Shown piece after piece: positions 1-10,394 of a stretch of DNA of 64,000 nt. Below the pieces are notes generated by a model. The model had not been told where the DNA came from, made no database searches, and worked only from the letters and a program-made list of their open reading frames with translations. Each line of letters begins with the position of its first letter. The stretch's first letter is position 1. Made by a program: the position numbers and the translations under genes. Source of the stretch: Rhynchopus sp. YZ270_cl-10 (Eukaryota > Euglenozoa > Diplonemea > Diplonemida > Diplonemidae); contig OZ037918.1 of NCBI GenBank assembly GCA_964035575.1, forward strand, positions 1 through 64,000, read 5' to 3'.

Positions 1-298
1 TGTGATGAAGAAAACATTATTTTTGGGGAGTTTGTTGTTAATTGCATAAAAAGAAAAGAAAAAAAGAAAAAGAAAAAGATAAAAGTTGAAGTGAAGTTAC
101 AATTACTGGCAGTAAAGCAAATAAAAAACTTCAACACCAAAACACAGTTCAAATGATCTAAGAAGTGTTTATTTTTCTATTTTAAATTGTTTTTTGTTTG
201 GGTTTGTATTGGATACTTCTTCCCAGCCGGAGAGAAATCTCTTGTGATGAAGAAAACATTGTTTTTGGGGAGTTTGTTGTTGATTGCATAAAAAAAAA
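1..298. repeat. Direct repeat pair of about 57 bp (1-57 and 242-298)
   Basis: Bases 1-57 recur almost unchanged at 242-298, differing by a few substitutions, and both copies run into A-rich tracts. The sequence between and after them, to 568, is AT-rich with no gene I can support. The left copy starts at the window edge, so its true extent is unknown. Confidence 0.8.
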
Positions 299-568
299 GG
301 GAAAAAAAGAAAAAGAGAAAAGGTGTATCTACATTTATCAGAGCAAACCCGCAAACAAAATAACATATGGGGTGTCACAGTTTTTGTTTTTTTTTATTCA
401 TTGTTTTTAGTGCCTGCTTCCGTCAGAGGTGTTTGTCAAAAATGAAATATGTCAACAAAAACAAAGAACACTTTAAATTTCATTTTTTACTACTAGTAAA
501 GTAATTTTACGCTTCCAAAACACACACACTACCTCAGTCAATCATACACATATTCATACACAAAAAAA

Positions 569-1042
569 ATGCCCAAAACCCAAAGGCAACAGCTGAAGCA
601 CGACATTGACACGTTTTTGGACCTTCCTGTCACAGCTGGCCCTATAGAGCTATCCCTGCACAAGGCAGTGGTGGCTGTCCTCTACTGCGGAGGAATTAAT
701 GAATCCGTGTGTGCAACACTGCAATCCACTGCAATGACAAGTGACGATTATGGTGCCACATTCGAGTACAAGATCGGCGGGAAGCAAAAAAGATTCTCAA
801 TTCCAGTGGGAACTCCGGCTTACGATGCCGTTCACAACTATGTGAGCGTGCGTACGGGGTTCAAAAGCCCCTACTTCTTCCTGGAATGTGACGCCACAAA
901 ATGCTTTCTGAGAGACAGGAGGATGCCAGTGAAAGCAGTGCGCATGATCCTGCAAAGAATGGCTGTTACCGTAGGAACTAATCCTGCAGGGTACCGTCTA
1001 AGCGACCTCCGCATGATGAGCATGACGCGCAGGCCGTACTAA
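569..1042 (+). CDS. Small ORF, weakly tyrosine-recombinase-like, function unknown
   Basis: This is the only convincing plus-strand ORF in the window. It encodes 157 residues without an obvious intron, starts at an ATG after an A-rich leader and ends in an AT-rich stretch. The arrangement loosely follows the C-terminal half of tyrosine recombinases: a helix with AVVAVLYCGG followed by E, a lysine in a beta-hairpin (IGGKQKRFSIP), a helix ending FKSPYFFLE, and a late GYRLSDLR segment. No signal peptide or membrane segment is visible. Base composition is more balanced than the surrounding DNA, which supports real coding. It could be a host gene, a domesticated recombinase or a remnant of a Crypton-type element. 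The family call rests on pattern only. Confidence 0.45.
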   Translation: MPKTQRQQLKHDIDTFLDLPVTAGPIELSLHKAVVAVLYCGGINESVCATLQSTAMTSDDYGATFEYKIGGKQKRFSIPVGTPAYDAVHNYVSVRTGFKSPYFFLECDATKCFLRDRRMPVKAVRMILQRMAVTVGTNPAGYRLSDLRMMSMTRRPY

Positions 1043-1137
1043 ATATTTTTTTCTACCATGTCATCTCTCTCTTTAAATAAAAGAAATAACAATACGTTTG
1101 TGGGGTGTGGGTTTCTAGGGTTTCGGCTTTTTTCGTA

Positions 1138-1245
1138 CTAGTAGTATTTTAAAGTGTCTTCAATATTTTGGTAGTAGTAGTATTTTAAATCGTCTTGAAT
1201 TTTTTGGTAGTGGTAGTATGCAGGTATTTTAAAACATCTTCAATC
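1138..1245. repeat. Three imperfect copies of a unit of about 45 bp
   Basis: The segment GTAGTAGTATTTTAAA followed by a GTCTTCAAT-like stretch and TTTTGG occurs three times in tandem with small changes. The flanks to about 1500 are AT-rich and show no gene. Confidence 0.65.
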
Positions 1246-1525
1246 CGAAAAAAAAGAGCAATAAAAACAAAACAAAAAAAAAGAGAAAAATGTCACAACA
1301 AAAACAAAGAAAAGAATCTATATATTTTTTTTCTTTTTTACAAAACATTTTACCCCTCCCAAATGACACACATCACAACAGAGTAGTAACAATATGTTAG
1401 AGTAAAATGAAATGGAAAAGGTGAGACAGCATATTAGATAGTTGTAATCTAACATAATTACGCTTCAGGCACACCAGCCTGCTATCACACACACCAGCTA
1501 GATAACGATGGTTGCTCACTTCTCG

Positions 1526-2690
1526 TGCGGGTTTGCGGGTTTGCGGGTTTGCGGGTTTGCGGGTTTGCGGGTTTGCGGGTTTGCGGGTTTGCGGGTTTGC
1601 GGGTTTGCGGGTTTGCGGGTTTGCGGGTTTGCGGGTTTGCGGGTTTGCGGGTTTGCGGGTTTGCGGGTTTGCGGGTTTGCGGGTTTGCGGGTTTGCGGGT
1701 TTGCGGGTTTGCGGGTTTGCGGGTTTGCGGGTTTGCGGGTTTGCGGGTTTGCGGGTTTGCGGGTTTGCGGGTTTGCGGGTTTGCGGGTTTGCGGGTTTGC
1801 GGGTTTGCGGGTTTGCGGGTTTGCGGGTTTGCGGGTTTGCGGGTTTGCGGGTTTGCGGGTTTGCGGGTTTGCGGGTTTGCGGGTTTGCGGGTTTGCGGGT
1901 TTGCGGGTTTGCGGGTTTGCGGGTTTGCGGGTTTGCGGGTTTGCGGGTTTGCGGGTTTGCGGGTTTGCGGGTTTGCGGGTTTGCGGGTTTGCGGGTTTAC
2001 GGGTTTGCGGGTTTGCGGGTTTGCGGGTTTGCGGGTTTGCGGGTTTGCGGGTTTGCGGGTTTGCGGGTTTGCGGGTTTGCGGGTTTGCGGGTTTGCGGGT
2101 TTGCGGGTTTGCGGGTTTGCGGGTTTGCGGGTTTGCGGGTTTACGGGTTTGCGGGTTTGCGGGTTTGCGGGTTTGCGGGTTTGCGGGTTTGCGGGTTTGC
2201 GGGTTTGCGGGTTTGCGGGTTTGCGGGTTTGCGGGTTTGCGGGTTTGCGGGTTTGCGGGTTTGCGGGTTTGCGGGTTTGCGGGTTTGCGGGTTTGCGGGT
2301 TTACGGGTTTGCGGGTTTGCGGGTTTGCGGGTTTGCGGGTTTGCGGGTTTGCGGGTTTGCGGGTTTGCGGGTTTGCGGGTTTGCGGGTTTGCGGGTTTGC
2401 GGGTTTGCGGGTTTGCGGGTTTGCGGGTTTGCGGGTTTGCGGGTTTGCGGGTTTGCGGGTTTGCGGGTTTGCGGGTTTGCGGGTTTGCGGGTTTGCGGGT
2501 TTGCGGGTTTACGGGTTTGCGGGTTTGCGGGTTTGCGGGTTTGCGGGTTTGCGGGTTTGCGGGTTTGCGGGTTTGCGGGTTTGCGGGTTTGCGGGTTTGC
2601 GGGTTTGCGGGTTTGCGGGTTTGCGGGTTTGCGGGTTTACGGGTTTACGGGTTTGCGGGTTTGCGGGTTTGCGGGTTTGCGGGTTTGCTG
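1526..2690. repeat. 8-bp satellite (GGGTTTGC)n, about 145 copies
   Basis: An almost pure tandem array of GGGTTTGC covers about 1.17 kb. About six units carry the same G-to-A change (GGGTTTAC). Because 8 is not a multiple of 3 and the unit has no stop in any phase on this strand, all three forward frames stay open and read CGFAGLRV over and over. This is a by-product of the repeat, not a gene. The unit recalls G-rich telomeric repeats but is not a known canonical telomere. Confidence 0.97.
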
Positions 2691-2870
2691 GTTCTAGGTT
2701 ACGTTATCTGGCTGGTGGTTGTGCGGGTTTGCGGGTTTGCGGGTGCGCGGGTTTGCGGGTTCTAGGTTGCGTTATCCGGCTGGTGTGGTTGTGCGGGTGC
2801 GCGGGGTTCGGGCACGTTATCTGGTTCCAGGTTGCATTATCTGGCTGGTGCTTGTGCGGTTGGTGTGGTT
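2690..2870. repeat. Degenerate higher-order repeat at the satellite border
   Basis: The satellite decays into about three copies of a longer unit containing GGTTCTAGGTT, CGTTATC and GGCTGGTG, separated by short stretches of the 8-bp unit. From 2871 to 3198 the DNA is T-rich spacer with no gene. Confidence 0.7.
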
Positions 2871-3198
2871 GATAAGGTTCTTCTTACTCTTCATCCACCT
2901 TTTATTCTAAACCCGACCTTTTTTGGTCATCCTTTTGTCCATTTCCATTTTCCTGTTCATTTTATTGTCTTTATTATCTTCTCCATTTTTTCCTTTTTCC
3001 TTTGTATTCTCATAAAAAAATAGACCAAGTACAGAAAAGACGAAAAATAGGGTTCTCGGGGGTTACTTAACTGGTTGAGTTATCTGCAAACCTGCAAACC
3101 CGAAATAAATATCTGGCTTATGTCAACTGGTTGGTGTTTTGGTGGGCTGGGCACTTAGGTGTTTTCATGTGTACCATGCTTCCCTACTGAGAGAAGGT

Positions 3199-3381
3199 TT
3201 TTATACTGTGTATACTGTGTATACTGTGTATACTGTGTATACTGTGTACACTGTGTATACTGTGTATACTGTGTATACTGTGTATACTGTGTATACTATG
3301 TATACTGTGTATACTGTGTATACTGTGTATACTGTGTATACTGTGTATACTGTGTATACTGTGTATACTGTGTATACTGTG
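3199..3381. repeat. 9-bp satellite (TATACTGTG)n, about 20 copies
   Basis: A tandem array of TATACTGTG with isolated substitutions, grading into TTTTTCTGTG units up to about 3418. The 9-bp period keeps frames open on both strands (YTV/TVY repeats), so the ORFs over it are artefacts. Confidence 0.95.
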
Positions 3382-3454
3382 TTTTTCTGTGTTTTTCTGT
3401 GTGTGCTGTGAAAACTGTGTACGGGACCCAAAATACCTGTAAAAGTCATATGGG

Positions 3455-3625
3455 GCATACTTTTGCGCCCCCTGTGCACCCTATTTCAGGACCCCCAAAA
3501 AGCCCCCTGTGCACCCTTTTTCAGGGGTGAAATGCCCCCTGTGCACCATATCCAAAACCACTTCCGGGAGGTTTCGGGAGGGTTTCGGGAACCAAAAAAA
3601 GCCGCCCCCTGTGCACCTTAGATAC
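3455..3625. repeat. Four dispersed copies of a GCCCCCTGTGCACC motif
   Basis: CCCCCTGTGCACC occurs near 3467, 3501, 3535 and 3604, separated by unrelated linkers of unequal length. It lies between the 9-bp and 8-bp satellites. Confidence 0.7.
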
Positions 3626-3627
3626 CA

Positions 3628-4138
3628 AGGAGCTAAGGAGCTAAGGAGCTAAGGAGCTGAGGAGCTAAGGAGCTGAGGAGCTAAGGAGCTAAGGAGCTAA
3701 GGAGCTAAGGAGCTGAGGAGCTAAGGAGCTAAGGAGCTAAGGAGCTAAGGAGCTAAGGAGCTAAGGAGCTAAGGAGCTAAGGAGCTAAGGAGCTAAGGAG
3801 CTAAGGAGCTAAGGAGCTAAGGAGCTAAGGAGCTAAGGAGCTAAGGAGCTAAGGAGCTAAGGAGCTAAGGAGCTAAGGAGCTAAGGAGCTAAGGAGCTAA
3901 GGAGCTAAGGAGCTAAGGAGCTAAGGAGCTAAGGAGCTAAGGAGCTAAGGAGCTAAGGAGCCAAGGAGCTAAGGAGCTAAGGAGCTAAGGAGCTAAGGAG
4001 CTAAGGAGCTAAGGAGCTAAGGAGCTAAGGAGCTAAGGAGTTAAGGAGCTAAGGAGCTAAGGAGCTAAGGAGCTAAGGAGCTAAGGAGCTAAGGAGCTAA
4101 GGAGCTAAGGAGCTAAGGAGCTAAGGAGCTAAGGAGCT
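3628..4138. repeat. 8-bp satellite (AAGGAGCT)n, about 64 copies
   Basis: A tandem array of AAGGAGCT covers about 510 bp. Variant units (GAGGAGCT) cluster at the left end and are rare elsewhere, as expected if expansion was most recent in the centre and right of the array. The reverse-strand unit is AGCTCCTT. Confidence 0.96.
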
Positions 4139-4139
4139 C

Positions 4140-4169
4140 GTATTTCCCTCGCCTTCCGCTCGGGAAATA
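4140..4169. other. Short hairpin abutting the satellite
   Basis: GTATTTCCC and GGGAAATAC pair around a 12-base loop immediately right of the 8-bp satellite. From 4170 to 4850 I see no gene, only a few short spurious ORFs, an AT-palindromic stretch near 4230-4250 and a CpG-rich patch near 4390-4425. Confidence 0.6.
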
Positions 4170-4851
4170 CACATCCTTGGGAGTTGCACCCCCCTCGGGG
4201 AAAAAAAGCTTCAATTTCTCCCTGGAGTATATTATATTATAATATAACTAATTTGGTGACGGGCTAAAAAACCTGTTGTTTTTGTGACACTTCCATGGAA
4301 ACGTGATGAGGACCACACTTTTTTTACAGGTGGTTTTTTTTGTAAGCACCTCACGCACTGCGCAGGTGGTCCGCTATTCGCTTCCCACGGGGCGTTCGCG
4401 TGCGCGCTTCGCGCGCCCGCTCACGGTAACGTGTGCAAAAAAACTTCACTTGTGCCTTCGTGAACTGGCTTTTCAGGTGAAAAGTGGCCTGTTAAAAAGT
4501 GGTGTTTTTGTGGTAAACGCAAGATGGTCACAAGAGTGATCTGACCATATTCCCCAGGTATAACTGGTACTCAAAAAGTTCATTAACGAAGGAATCTTGC
4601 ACTTTTGACCATCACATATTACATGTTTTTTTTTCAGGCTTTTCAATGCATTTTTGTGTGCTGGGAAGCATGCCACAAATGTCATGTTTTACAAGGTAAA
4701 AATGACCAAAAATGCTGATTTTTGGCCGAATGCCACATGTCATTTGGCAGTCCATTTTTTGAACAGGACTGTCTTAATTTTTTTTTTTGGGCCTCAATAC
4801 CCCCAGACAACACGTTAAGCCCAAAAAATTCACTTTTGGAAGAGCAACTAT

Positions 4852-6307
4852 TTATTTAAAAAAAGGGATAAGGACAGTCTGGCCCACTACGTTTGACTTT
4901 TGGACAGTATGGGCCCAACATGTTTCGATAAAGACAGTTCAGCCCCAAACGTTTGCAAAAAAGACAGTTCAAACCCAAAACGTTTGTAAAAAAGACAGTT
5001 CAAACCCAACACGTTTGTAAAAAAGACAGTTCAAACCCAAAACGTTTGTAAAAAAGACAGTTCAAACCCAAAACGTTTGCAAAAAAGACAGTTCAGACCC
5101 AGGCAGCTGCACCCACCTGAGCCCAAAAATGCCACCCCTGAGTGGGCCTTGGGCACGGCTATCACCGTGCGCTGGTCAGAGGTCTGACCAGGTATACCTG
5201 GTCAGACCACCTGGTCATGACCAGGTATTTGGTCACATTTACCGGTACGTACCCAGGCGACCCAGGTACCCAGGCACACGGTACACTGGTGTACAAGGAA
5301 AAAGGTCGTGAAAGAGCAACCACAGCTCCACATGACAAACGCAAAAGTGTCCAGTCACGTGGGCATTCATGCACTGAGGATAATGATCCAACAATTTACA
5401 AGAAAGATTACTTAACCTACTGCTGGAAGTTGCCAGGTCGTAGTAACACACAAAGTGTGCCTCCGTTCGGGAAGACCGGATATTCTAGAGACCAAAAAGG
5501 CCTCTTCCGCTAGTCAAGGTATAACCGAGTGAACGGCCCAAGACCCCCGTGGAGAAGTTAAATGTTGTAATGCTATCAAGTACAAACTGCGACCACTGTC
5601 TTACCCTCCTCAATGCATGGTGGAAGATGTCTTTGACAACAAATATCCTGTACCCAGGTACCCATATTCCCAGACCCACGCAGTACCACGTCGCAGTACT
5701 ACGCAAAATTTACCACCAGACCCTGTCTTCGTGCACCTTAAGTACAACGCCGCAGACAGGCCAACCGCTGTGCAGTGTATCAAACATGAGAACCAACTCC
5801 CAGAAACAAGGGGCGCCTTTTGGCGGGCGTTGTTGAGGGTGTTTGGGGTGCAAAGTTTTCCACAATTTTGATGCTAGATAGATGTTATAACAAAGAGAAT
5901 TCAGAACAAAACAACACCCTGCCCCATACACACTAAATTGTCATACTTCAAGAGCATGCCTGGGCCAAAATTGTTGTGATCCAAATGAGTAAGGCCACCA
6001 ACAAAGTCTTTTGGACTTTTTTGTTGCGTCGACTCTGGCAATTGGGGTACGTGTACGTGTACGTGTGTACCTGCGTATCTGGGTGCCTGGGCACCCAGTG
6101 CCAGATTCAGTGGGGGGTACTCCCTACCGCTGCCTGGGTCTGAACTGTCTTTTTTGCAAACGTTTTGGGTTTGAACTGTCTTTTTTGCAAACGTTTTGGG
6201 TCTGAACGTTTGGGGCTGAACTGTCTTTATCGAAACATGTTGGGCCTATACTGTCCAAAAGTCAAACGTAGTGGGCCAGACTGTCCTTATCCCTTAAAAA
6301 AATAGAT
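4852..6307. mobile_element. Non-autonomous inverted-repeat element (foldback/MITE-like)
   Basis: The reverse complement of about 6129-6307 matches about 4852-5107. Matching landmarks run in the same order from the outside in: an AT-rich edge, AAGGGATAAGGACAGTCTGG, CCCACTACGTTTGACTTTTG, CAACATGTTTCGATAAAGAC, then a roughly 30-bp subterminal unit AAAAAAGACAGTTCA-AACCCAAAACGTTTG. The left arm has about five such units and the right arm about two to three. The shared part ends inside at GACCCAGGCAGC. The core of about 1 kb has palindromes but no transposase ORF I can recognise, so the element would need trans-acting enzymes. I cannot fix the target-site duplication, so the outer ends are good to about 10 bp. 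Confidence 0.85.
5181..5226. other. Two adjacent perfect palindromes (28 bp and 18 bp)
   Basis: 5181-5208 is a perfect 28-bp palindrome centred on GGTATACC. 5209-5226 is a perfect 18-bp palindrome (ACCTGGTCATGACCAGGT). Both use a TGACCAGGT half-site, which also recurs nearby. They lie in the core of the inverted-repeat element and could be protein-binding sites or cruciform-prone DNA. Confidence 0.85.
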
Positions 6308-7097
6308 TTTTTGGTCAAATCCCCCTGGATGGTGAGGGTTGTGTGTGTGTGTGTGGTGTGGGTGGCGCACATCTCTATAGTAAAGACTAAAAAACTAAGG
6401 TTTTTTAGGATTTATTACCTTATCATATTCGAAGAAAATAGGCGTCGACGGAACTCATCTTGAAGCGTACACATCCACAAAGTTTCAGACAACGTGACCG
6501 AGACAAGTCTTTTCGACTGCCCATTTCCCTTAAATATGAAGACAATGAACACTTATCCGGAATGCAGAAAAATAATTCAGGTGCTACACTAATTCTGACA
6601 AAGTCTGACCATTCTCCTGTGGGCAGTGGAGTTCGCTGAATACTCTGCCAGACCAGCAAAGGGCAGGACAAGAGCAAGACAGGTTTATGACTCCCATCGG
6701 AACACCCTGTCCTCGCGGACAGTGCTTTTATGCAACACCGAAAACACTAAAACTCGAGTCCTGAAAACCCCTATCGTGAAAAATAAACTCTGGTAATTTG
6801 TTGGATTAGTGTAACTGACAAAAAGACAGTCTTCACTTTTTTGGAAGCTTCGACAATCACCTGTCCGAAGACGGGTCCTCTACACAAGGTCGCCCGAAGG
6901 AGGAATGAATTTCAAAGGTTTTTTTCTTTTTGGATTGACACGAGTTGCTGGCAGACCAAACTGTGTATCTGTGAACACTGGAAAGAACACCGATTTGTTT
7001 CAAATCTAGGCCAGCACACCCTCTTTTTTTTTTTCAACCACTCCGACAAAACACGTAGCTCACATGAAGGCTGGTTTGTGCACAACCGTCACAACAC
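6308..7097. other. Spacer without a supported gene
   Basis: Contains a GT microsatellite near 6339-6360. At about 6411-6430 there is a TTACCTTATCATATTCG stretch matching the right end of the hairpin element at 48884-48950, probably a truncated copy. The short ORFs here show no recognisable protein character. Confidence 0.5.
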
Positions 7098-8282
7098 TCA
7101 CGCTGCGATGCTGTAGTCATCTGGCGATGTGGGTGTCCTTGGGCGGGACACAAACCATGCGAAACCCACTGCTGCAACACCTCCCACAAAGCAGCCCACA
7201 CCGACCACAGACACGAGGGTTGCGGATGTCGAAGACGTGCCTGGTGCACCAGGTGCACCTGCAGGTCCTGATGGTCCGCCTGCAGGCCCAGGTGCACCTG
7301 CAGGCCCAGCTGGACCAGTGGCCCCTTGTGCGCCCCGTGCACCCTCATCTCCCTTTGCACCCCTATCGCCGTTCTGACCATTCGCACCAGTCGGCCCTTG
7401 CTTGCCCTCGACCCCATCCCGTCCAGGTGCCCCAGGAGGACCAGGAACCCCGTACCCTGGCGGCAGAGGCGGTGCAATCGTGGCAGGAGTATCTGTGGCC
7501 GGCGGCAGCGAAGAGACAAGGTCGCAGCGCACAGAGAAGTAGTAACCGTTTACCGAGTAGCACGAGTTGCATGGGAACACGGCACGCCCGTCAATGGTGC
7601 TGGAATACTCGAAATAGCCATCCTTCAAATCGGTGAACATCATCGTAATGTAGCGACCCTTGCACAGGGCAAATGTCGTGTACTCATAGAACGGGATGAA
7701 CTGGACACTTTGCGACTTTGCGCAGGAGAGAACATCCTCAGCGCAAGCCTCTTGCGTCACCACAGCATACTTGCCTGCAAACTCTGTCGGTGGTGCGAGG
7801 GTCGACGGCGCTGGTGTGGTCAGTATGTTAGTCTGGAGAGTGAACTTCGAGACGTACACCGGGCAGTCATACGTGCTCTCAGAAACCGCCGCTCGCGTCA
7901 ACGTGAAGCGTGGGTTGTAGAACCCCGCATATATGTCGTCTTCAAGAGGGATTGTCACTTCAGTGTTAGTTTGTACAAGTTTGCTGCCAACGTACACAAG
8001 CTCTTGATTGCCACCGCGTCCTCCAGTATACACTGGGTACCCCGTGAGCCCCATATTAAGCGTGCTTGAGCCTTCCCCGCCGGGGCATCCTGAGCGGTAG
8101 CCCCCAATAGAGAATGTGAGCGACCCCCCTTTGAAGCTGTTGTTCGTGGGAAACGTGACCTCCAGACCCGTTGAGGAATACCACTCAAATACAAAAGGGA
8201 TTGTGGCAACAAACTCGTCAGCAGAGACAAGGCAACACTGCGATGCCAGCCCCACAAGCAACAGCACTCTAAACCCCCTCAT
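7098..8282 (-). CDS. Secreted collagen-like single-pass membrane protein, paralogue 1
   Basis: 394 residues from the ATG at 8282, chosen because it begins a clean signal peptide (MRGFRVLLLVGLASQ, cleavage near VSA-DE); the longer upstream frame is leader DNA. An ectodomain of about 200 residues with paired cysteines follows, then a Ser/Thr/Pro linker (PATDTPATIAPPLPP), about 27 collagen G-X-Y triplets from about residue 285, one membrane helix (LVSVVGVGCFVGGVAAVGFAW) and a short tail ending PTSPDDYSIAA. It is therefore a type I surface protein with a collagen stalk next to the membrane. It is the first of three tandem paralogues with the same layout. The stop codon TGA overlaps a GTGAGT that could serve as a splice donor. 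I recognise no family beyond the collagen repeat, and the ligand is unknown. Confidence 0.85.
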   Translation of the reverse strand: MRGFRVLLLVGLASQCCLVSADEFVATIPFVFEWYSSTGLEVTFPTNNSFKGGSLTFSIGGYRSGCPGGEGSSTLNMGLTGYPVYTGGRGGNQELVYVGSKLVQTNTEVTIPLEDDIYAGFYNPRFTLTRAAVSESTYDCPVYVSKFTLQTNILTTPAPSTLAPPTEFAGKYAVVTQEACAEDVLSCAKSQSVQFIPFYEYTTFALCKGRYITMMFTDLKDGYFEYSSTIDGRAVFPCNSCYSVNGYYFSVRCDLVSSLPPATDTPATIAPPLPPGYGVPGPPGAPGRDGVEGKQGPTGANGQNGDRGAKGDEGARGAQGATGPAGPAGAPGPAGGPSGPAGAPGAPGTSSTSATLVSVVGVGCFVGGVAAVGFAWFVSRPRTPTSPDDYSIAA

Positions 8283-8575
8283 TTTTGTAACAAGACAAAC
8301 GTCCCTGTGGGGTATTGTGTGTGCATGTGAAATAAAGGGAAGGATCAGGCAGATCAAAATAAAACGCGCTCTGTACTTTTTCATGTGGTTTTCCCCCTTG
8401 CAAGTCTTTCTCCAGAGTCGACACAACACTCACGTTAGATTATTAATTTTTCCCTTCTTCTTTTGTTGAAAATTCTGCCCAAATCCTGCTTTTTTTGTTT
8501 TTGTTTTCGCTGTTTTTTACGCTTCAAAATCGACCCACCCAAAGAAAAACGGAAAAGGTGTGCTGTACGTGTGGA
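8283..8575. repeat. Duplicated 5' flank of collagen-like paralogue 1
   Basis: About 290 bp upstream of the start of paralogue 1 is nearly identical to 13530-13836 upstream of paralogue 3, with only isolated single-base differences. It includes the region where promoter and leader should lie. Paralogue 2 has a different flank. This implies that copies 1 and 3 share a more recent duplication or conversion. Confidence 0.9.
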
Positions 8576-8680
8576 GAGAGAAACACAGTGAGGAGAGATG
8601 ACATTGAACTTTTGAAAGAAATAACAAGTCATAGATACGGGCAGAAAGTGGATTGCATTGGGAACTAGTACATTCCAACA

Positions 8681-8789
8681 ATTACAGTTGGACAAGAAAC
8701 TTGGCGACCAAATAATATTGGCGGATTTTGGGGGTTTTCTTGTAATTGGCCACTTTTTTCGTCGCCAATATTACTTGTCCAACTGTAAT
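8681..8789. repeat. Inverted-repeat element with an unequal stem
   Basis: ATTACAGTTGGACAAG at 8681-8696 is the reverse complement of the right end at 8774-8789, and AATATTGGCG near 8714 pairs with CGCCAATATT near 8763. The left arm has extra bases between its two blocks. It looks like a small inverted-repeat element. From 8790 to 10394 I see no supported gene. Confidence 0.75.
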
Positions 8790-10394
8790 CAAAACAAGTC
8801 TCAAGAGACAATTCCATTTCTCGGAACTTACGAGCGAGACAACTCACTTCGTCCAACAGAACCCATTAGAAAGTACAGAGGAACACATGACAGGCCTAGA
8901 GTGTTGCTTAGTTACATGTCTCCTGGCGCCGTCAATTCCTTGCATGTAAATCCTTCGCTTCCCACCCAGGTTTTTTTTTTCCTTTTTGGATTGACACCAG
9001 TAATGTATACGGGTACATGTACGCTGCAAAGGCACACGGCATGCGGAACACATCCCATGATGGAGTCACGTGCCCAACAGCACTGAGTCGATAGGGTTTG
9101 TGTGTTCGCACATGCCGGTCATTGCTGCACGAAATGGAATTGAATATCTTTTCAGACAACATCGATGTGGATGCCAAATATAATGTCTGATATTCGGGAA
9201 ATGATGAAAAGAAAACGAAAATACGACAATGAATGAAACGAAGCAGTGCTCCAAAGCCCATTCCATTTGAGGTTCCGAATGAAAACGTTTTCACCTGAAA
9301 ATACACGCATAAATATTCTGATAGAAAATCCTAATCTTAAACTGGAGGCAGTGGAAAAAAATGACAGGGAGGAAAACGAATAAAAACTGTGGTTATTGAT
9401 GCAGGCACCTGCGACTGACCCACGTACGATGCCAGCCCCGGATGAAAGCACAAGTACCCTGCGGCCTACAACAGTAGATGTAAAAAGGAAACCTAATGAC
9501 TGGCCCGTACCGTAAGAGAACGAGGGTGGCACACAACCTCGTCAGCCGGCGGCCCATCTGCTGCTGTAGAGTTGTGAGCTTACAGGTACTCCCGTTCGCT
9601 TCACTCAACTCTTAGTGAACGATAGTCGAGACAAGAGAGCAGAAACCCAAAAACACAAAAAAGGGGAGGGCGGGGAGGGGAATCACAATTTGGCGTCCCA
9701 TGTCTGTACCGACAGGCCTCACCCATTCTCTCAGGGATATACATGGACGTCCTTACAGGCAATACACCGTAACCTTTTGGTGTAGCAGAACCGAAGTCCT
9801 GGCCTGACGGTTTGTCGCTGTTTAATGCTCCGGGTGCGAGCACCCGTCATAGCATGGGGAAGCCACGTCCCAGCATTTATATACCCTGCCAGGGTTTAAC
9901 TTGCATAGGGAAGGGGCAGGGACGTTTAGCACCCTGAGGACAAGGGGGGGAGTCCCGCATACCCAAAAAGAAAGACAAAGGCTATGCACTGGTAGTTTAA
10001 AGAAGAGGCAGGGTTGCTGAAAAACAAAAAGACCCTGAAGACACGCCCCGCATACCCTGTTTTGTGGGGATTTAATTCACAGCAAACAGGTGTGAGGGAG
10101 AAGAAAAGAAAGTGAACAAAAACGAAAAAACAATGTTTTTTCTCTGAAAAACAATGTTTTTCTCTGAAATGTGATGTTGTTGGGGTGGGGAGAATAAAAC
10201 AGTTCCAAGAAAAGCTGCTGCGTCAGTTTTCTTTTGGTTATCAGATAGGAGACATCGGTTCGAGCGGTCAACACCTTCAAAGAGTTTCTGGAGGAACGGA
10301 CCCCCGGATGCAATTTAAGGTCCTGCCCAAGAAGTCAAGGAAGTCCAAATTTAACCAGATTTTCTATGAGAACCCCAAACTCAAAAATGTTCGA

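Noticed and set aside
1508-2872. Three overlapping long ORFs of CGFAGLRV repeats
   Set aside because: They are in all three frames of an 8-bp satellite without stops; the open frames follow from the unit, not from selection.
3139-3530. ORFs of YTV and VYC repeats on both strands
   Set aside because: By-product of the 9-bp satellite.
4936-5110. CRISPR-like array of repeats of about 30 bp
   Set aside because: The units are directly joined without unique spacers, and form one arm of an inverted-repeat element in a eukaryotic genome.
7034-7636. Plus-strand and other-frame ORFs over the collagen-like genes (also 10442-11600 and 12356-12887)
   Set aside because: Shadows of the GC-rich collagen repeat on the minus strand; the minus frame alone has signal peptide, cysteines and helix.
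9393-9843. Minus-strand ORFs in the 8.8-10.4 kb spacer
   Set aside because: Short, no start context, no recognisable motif and no clear codon bias.
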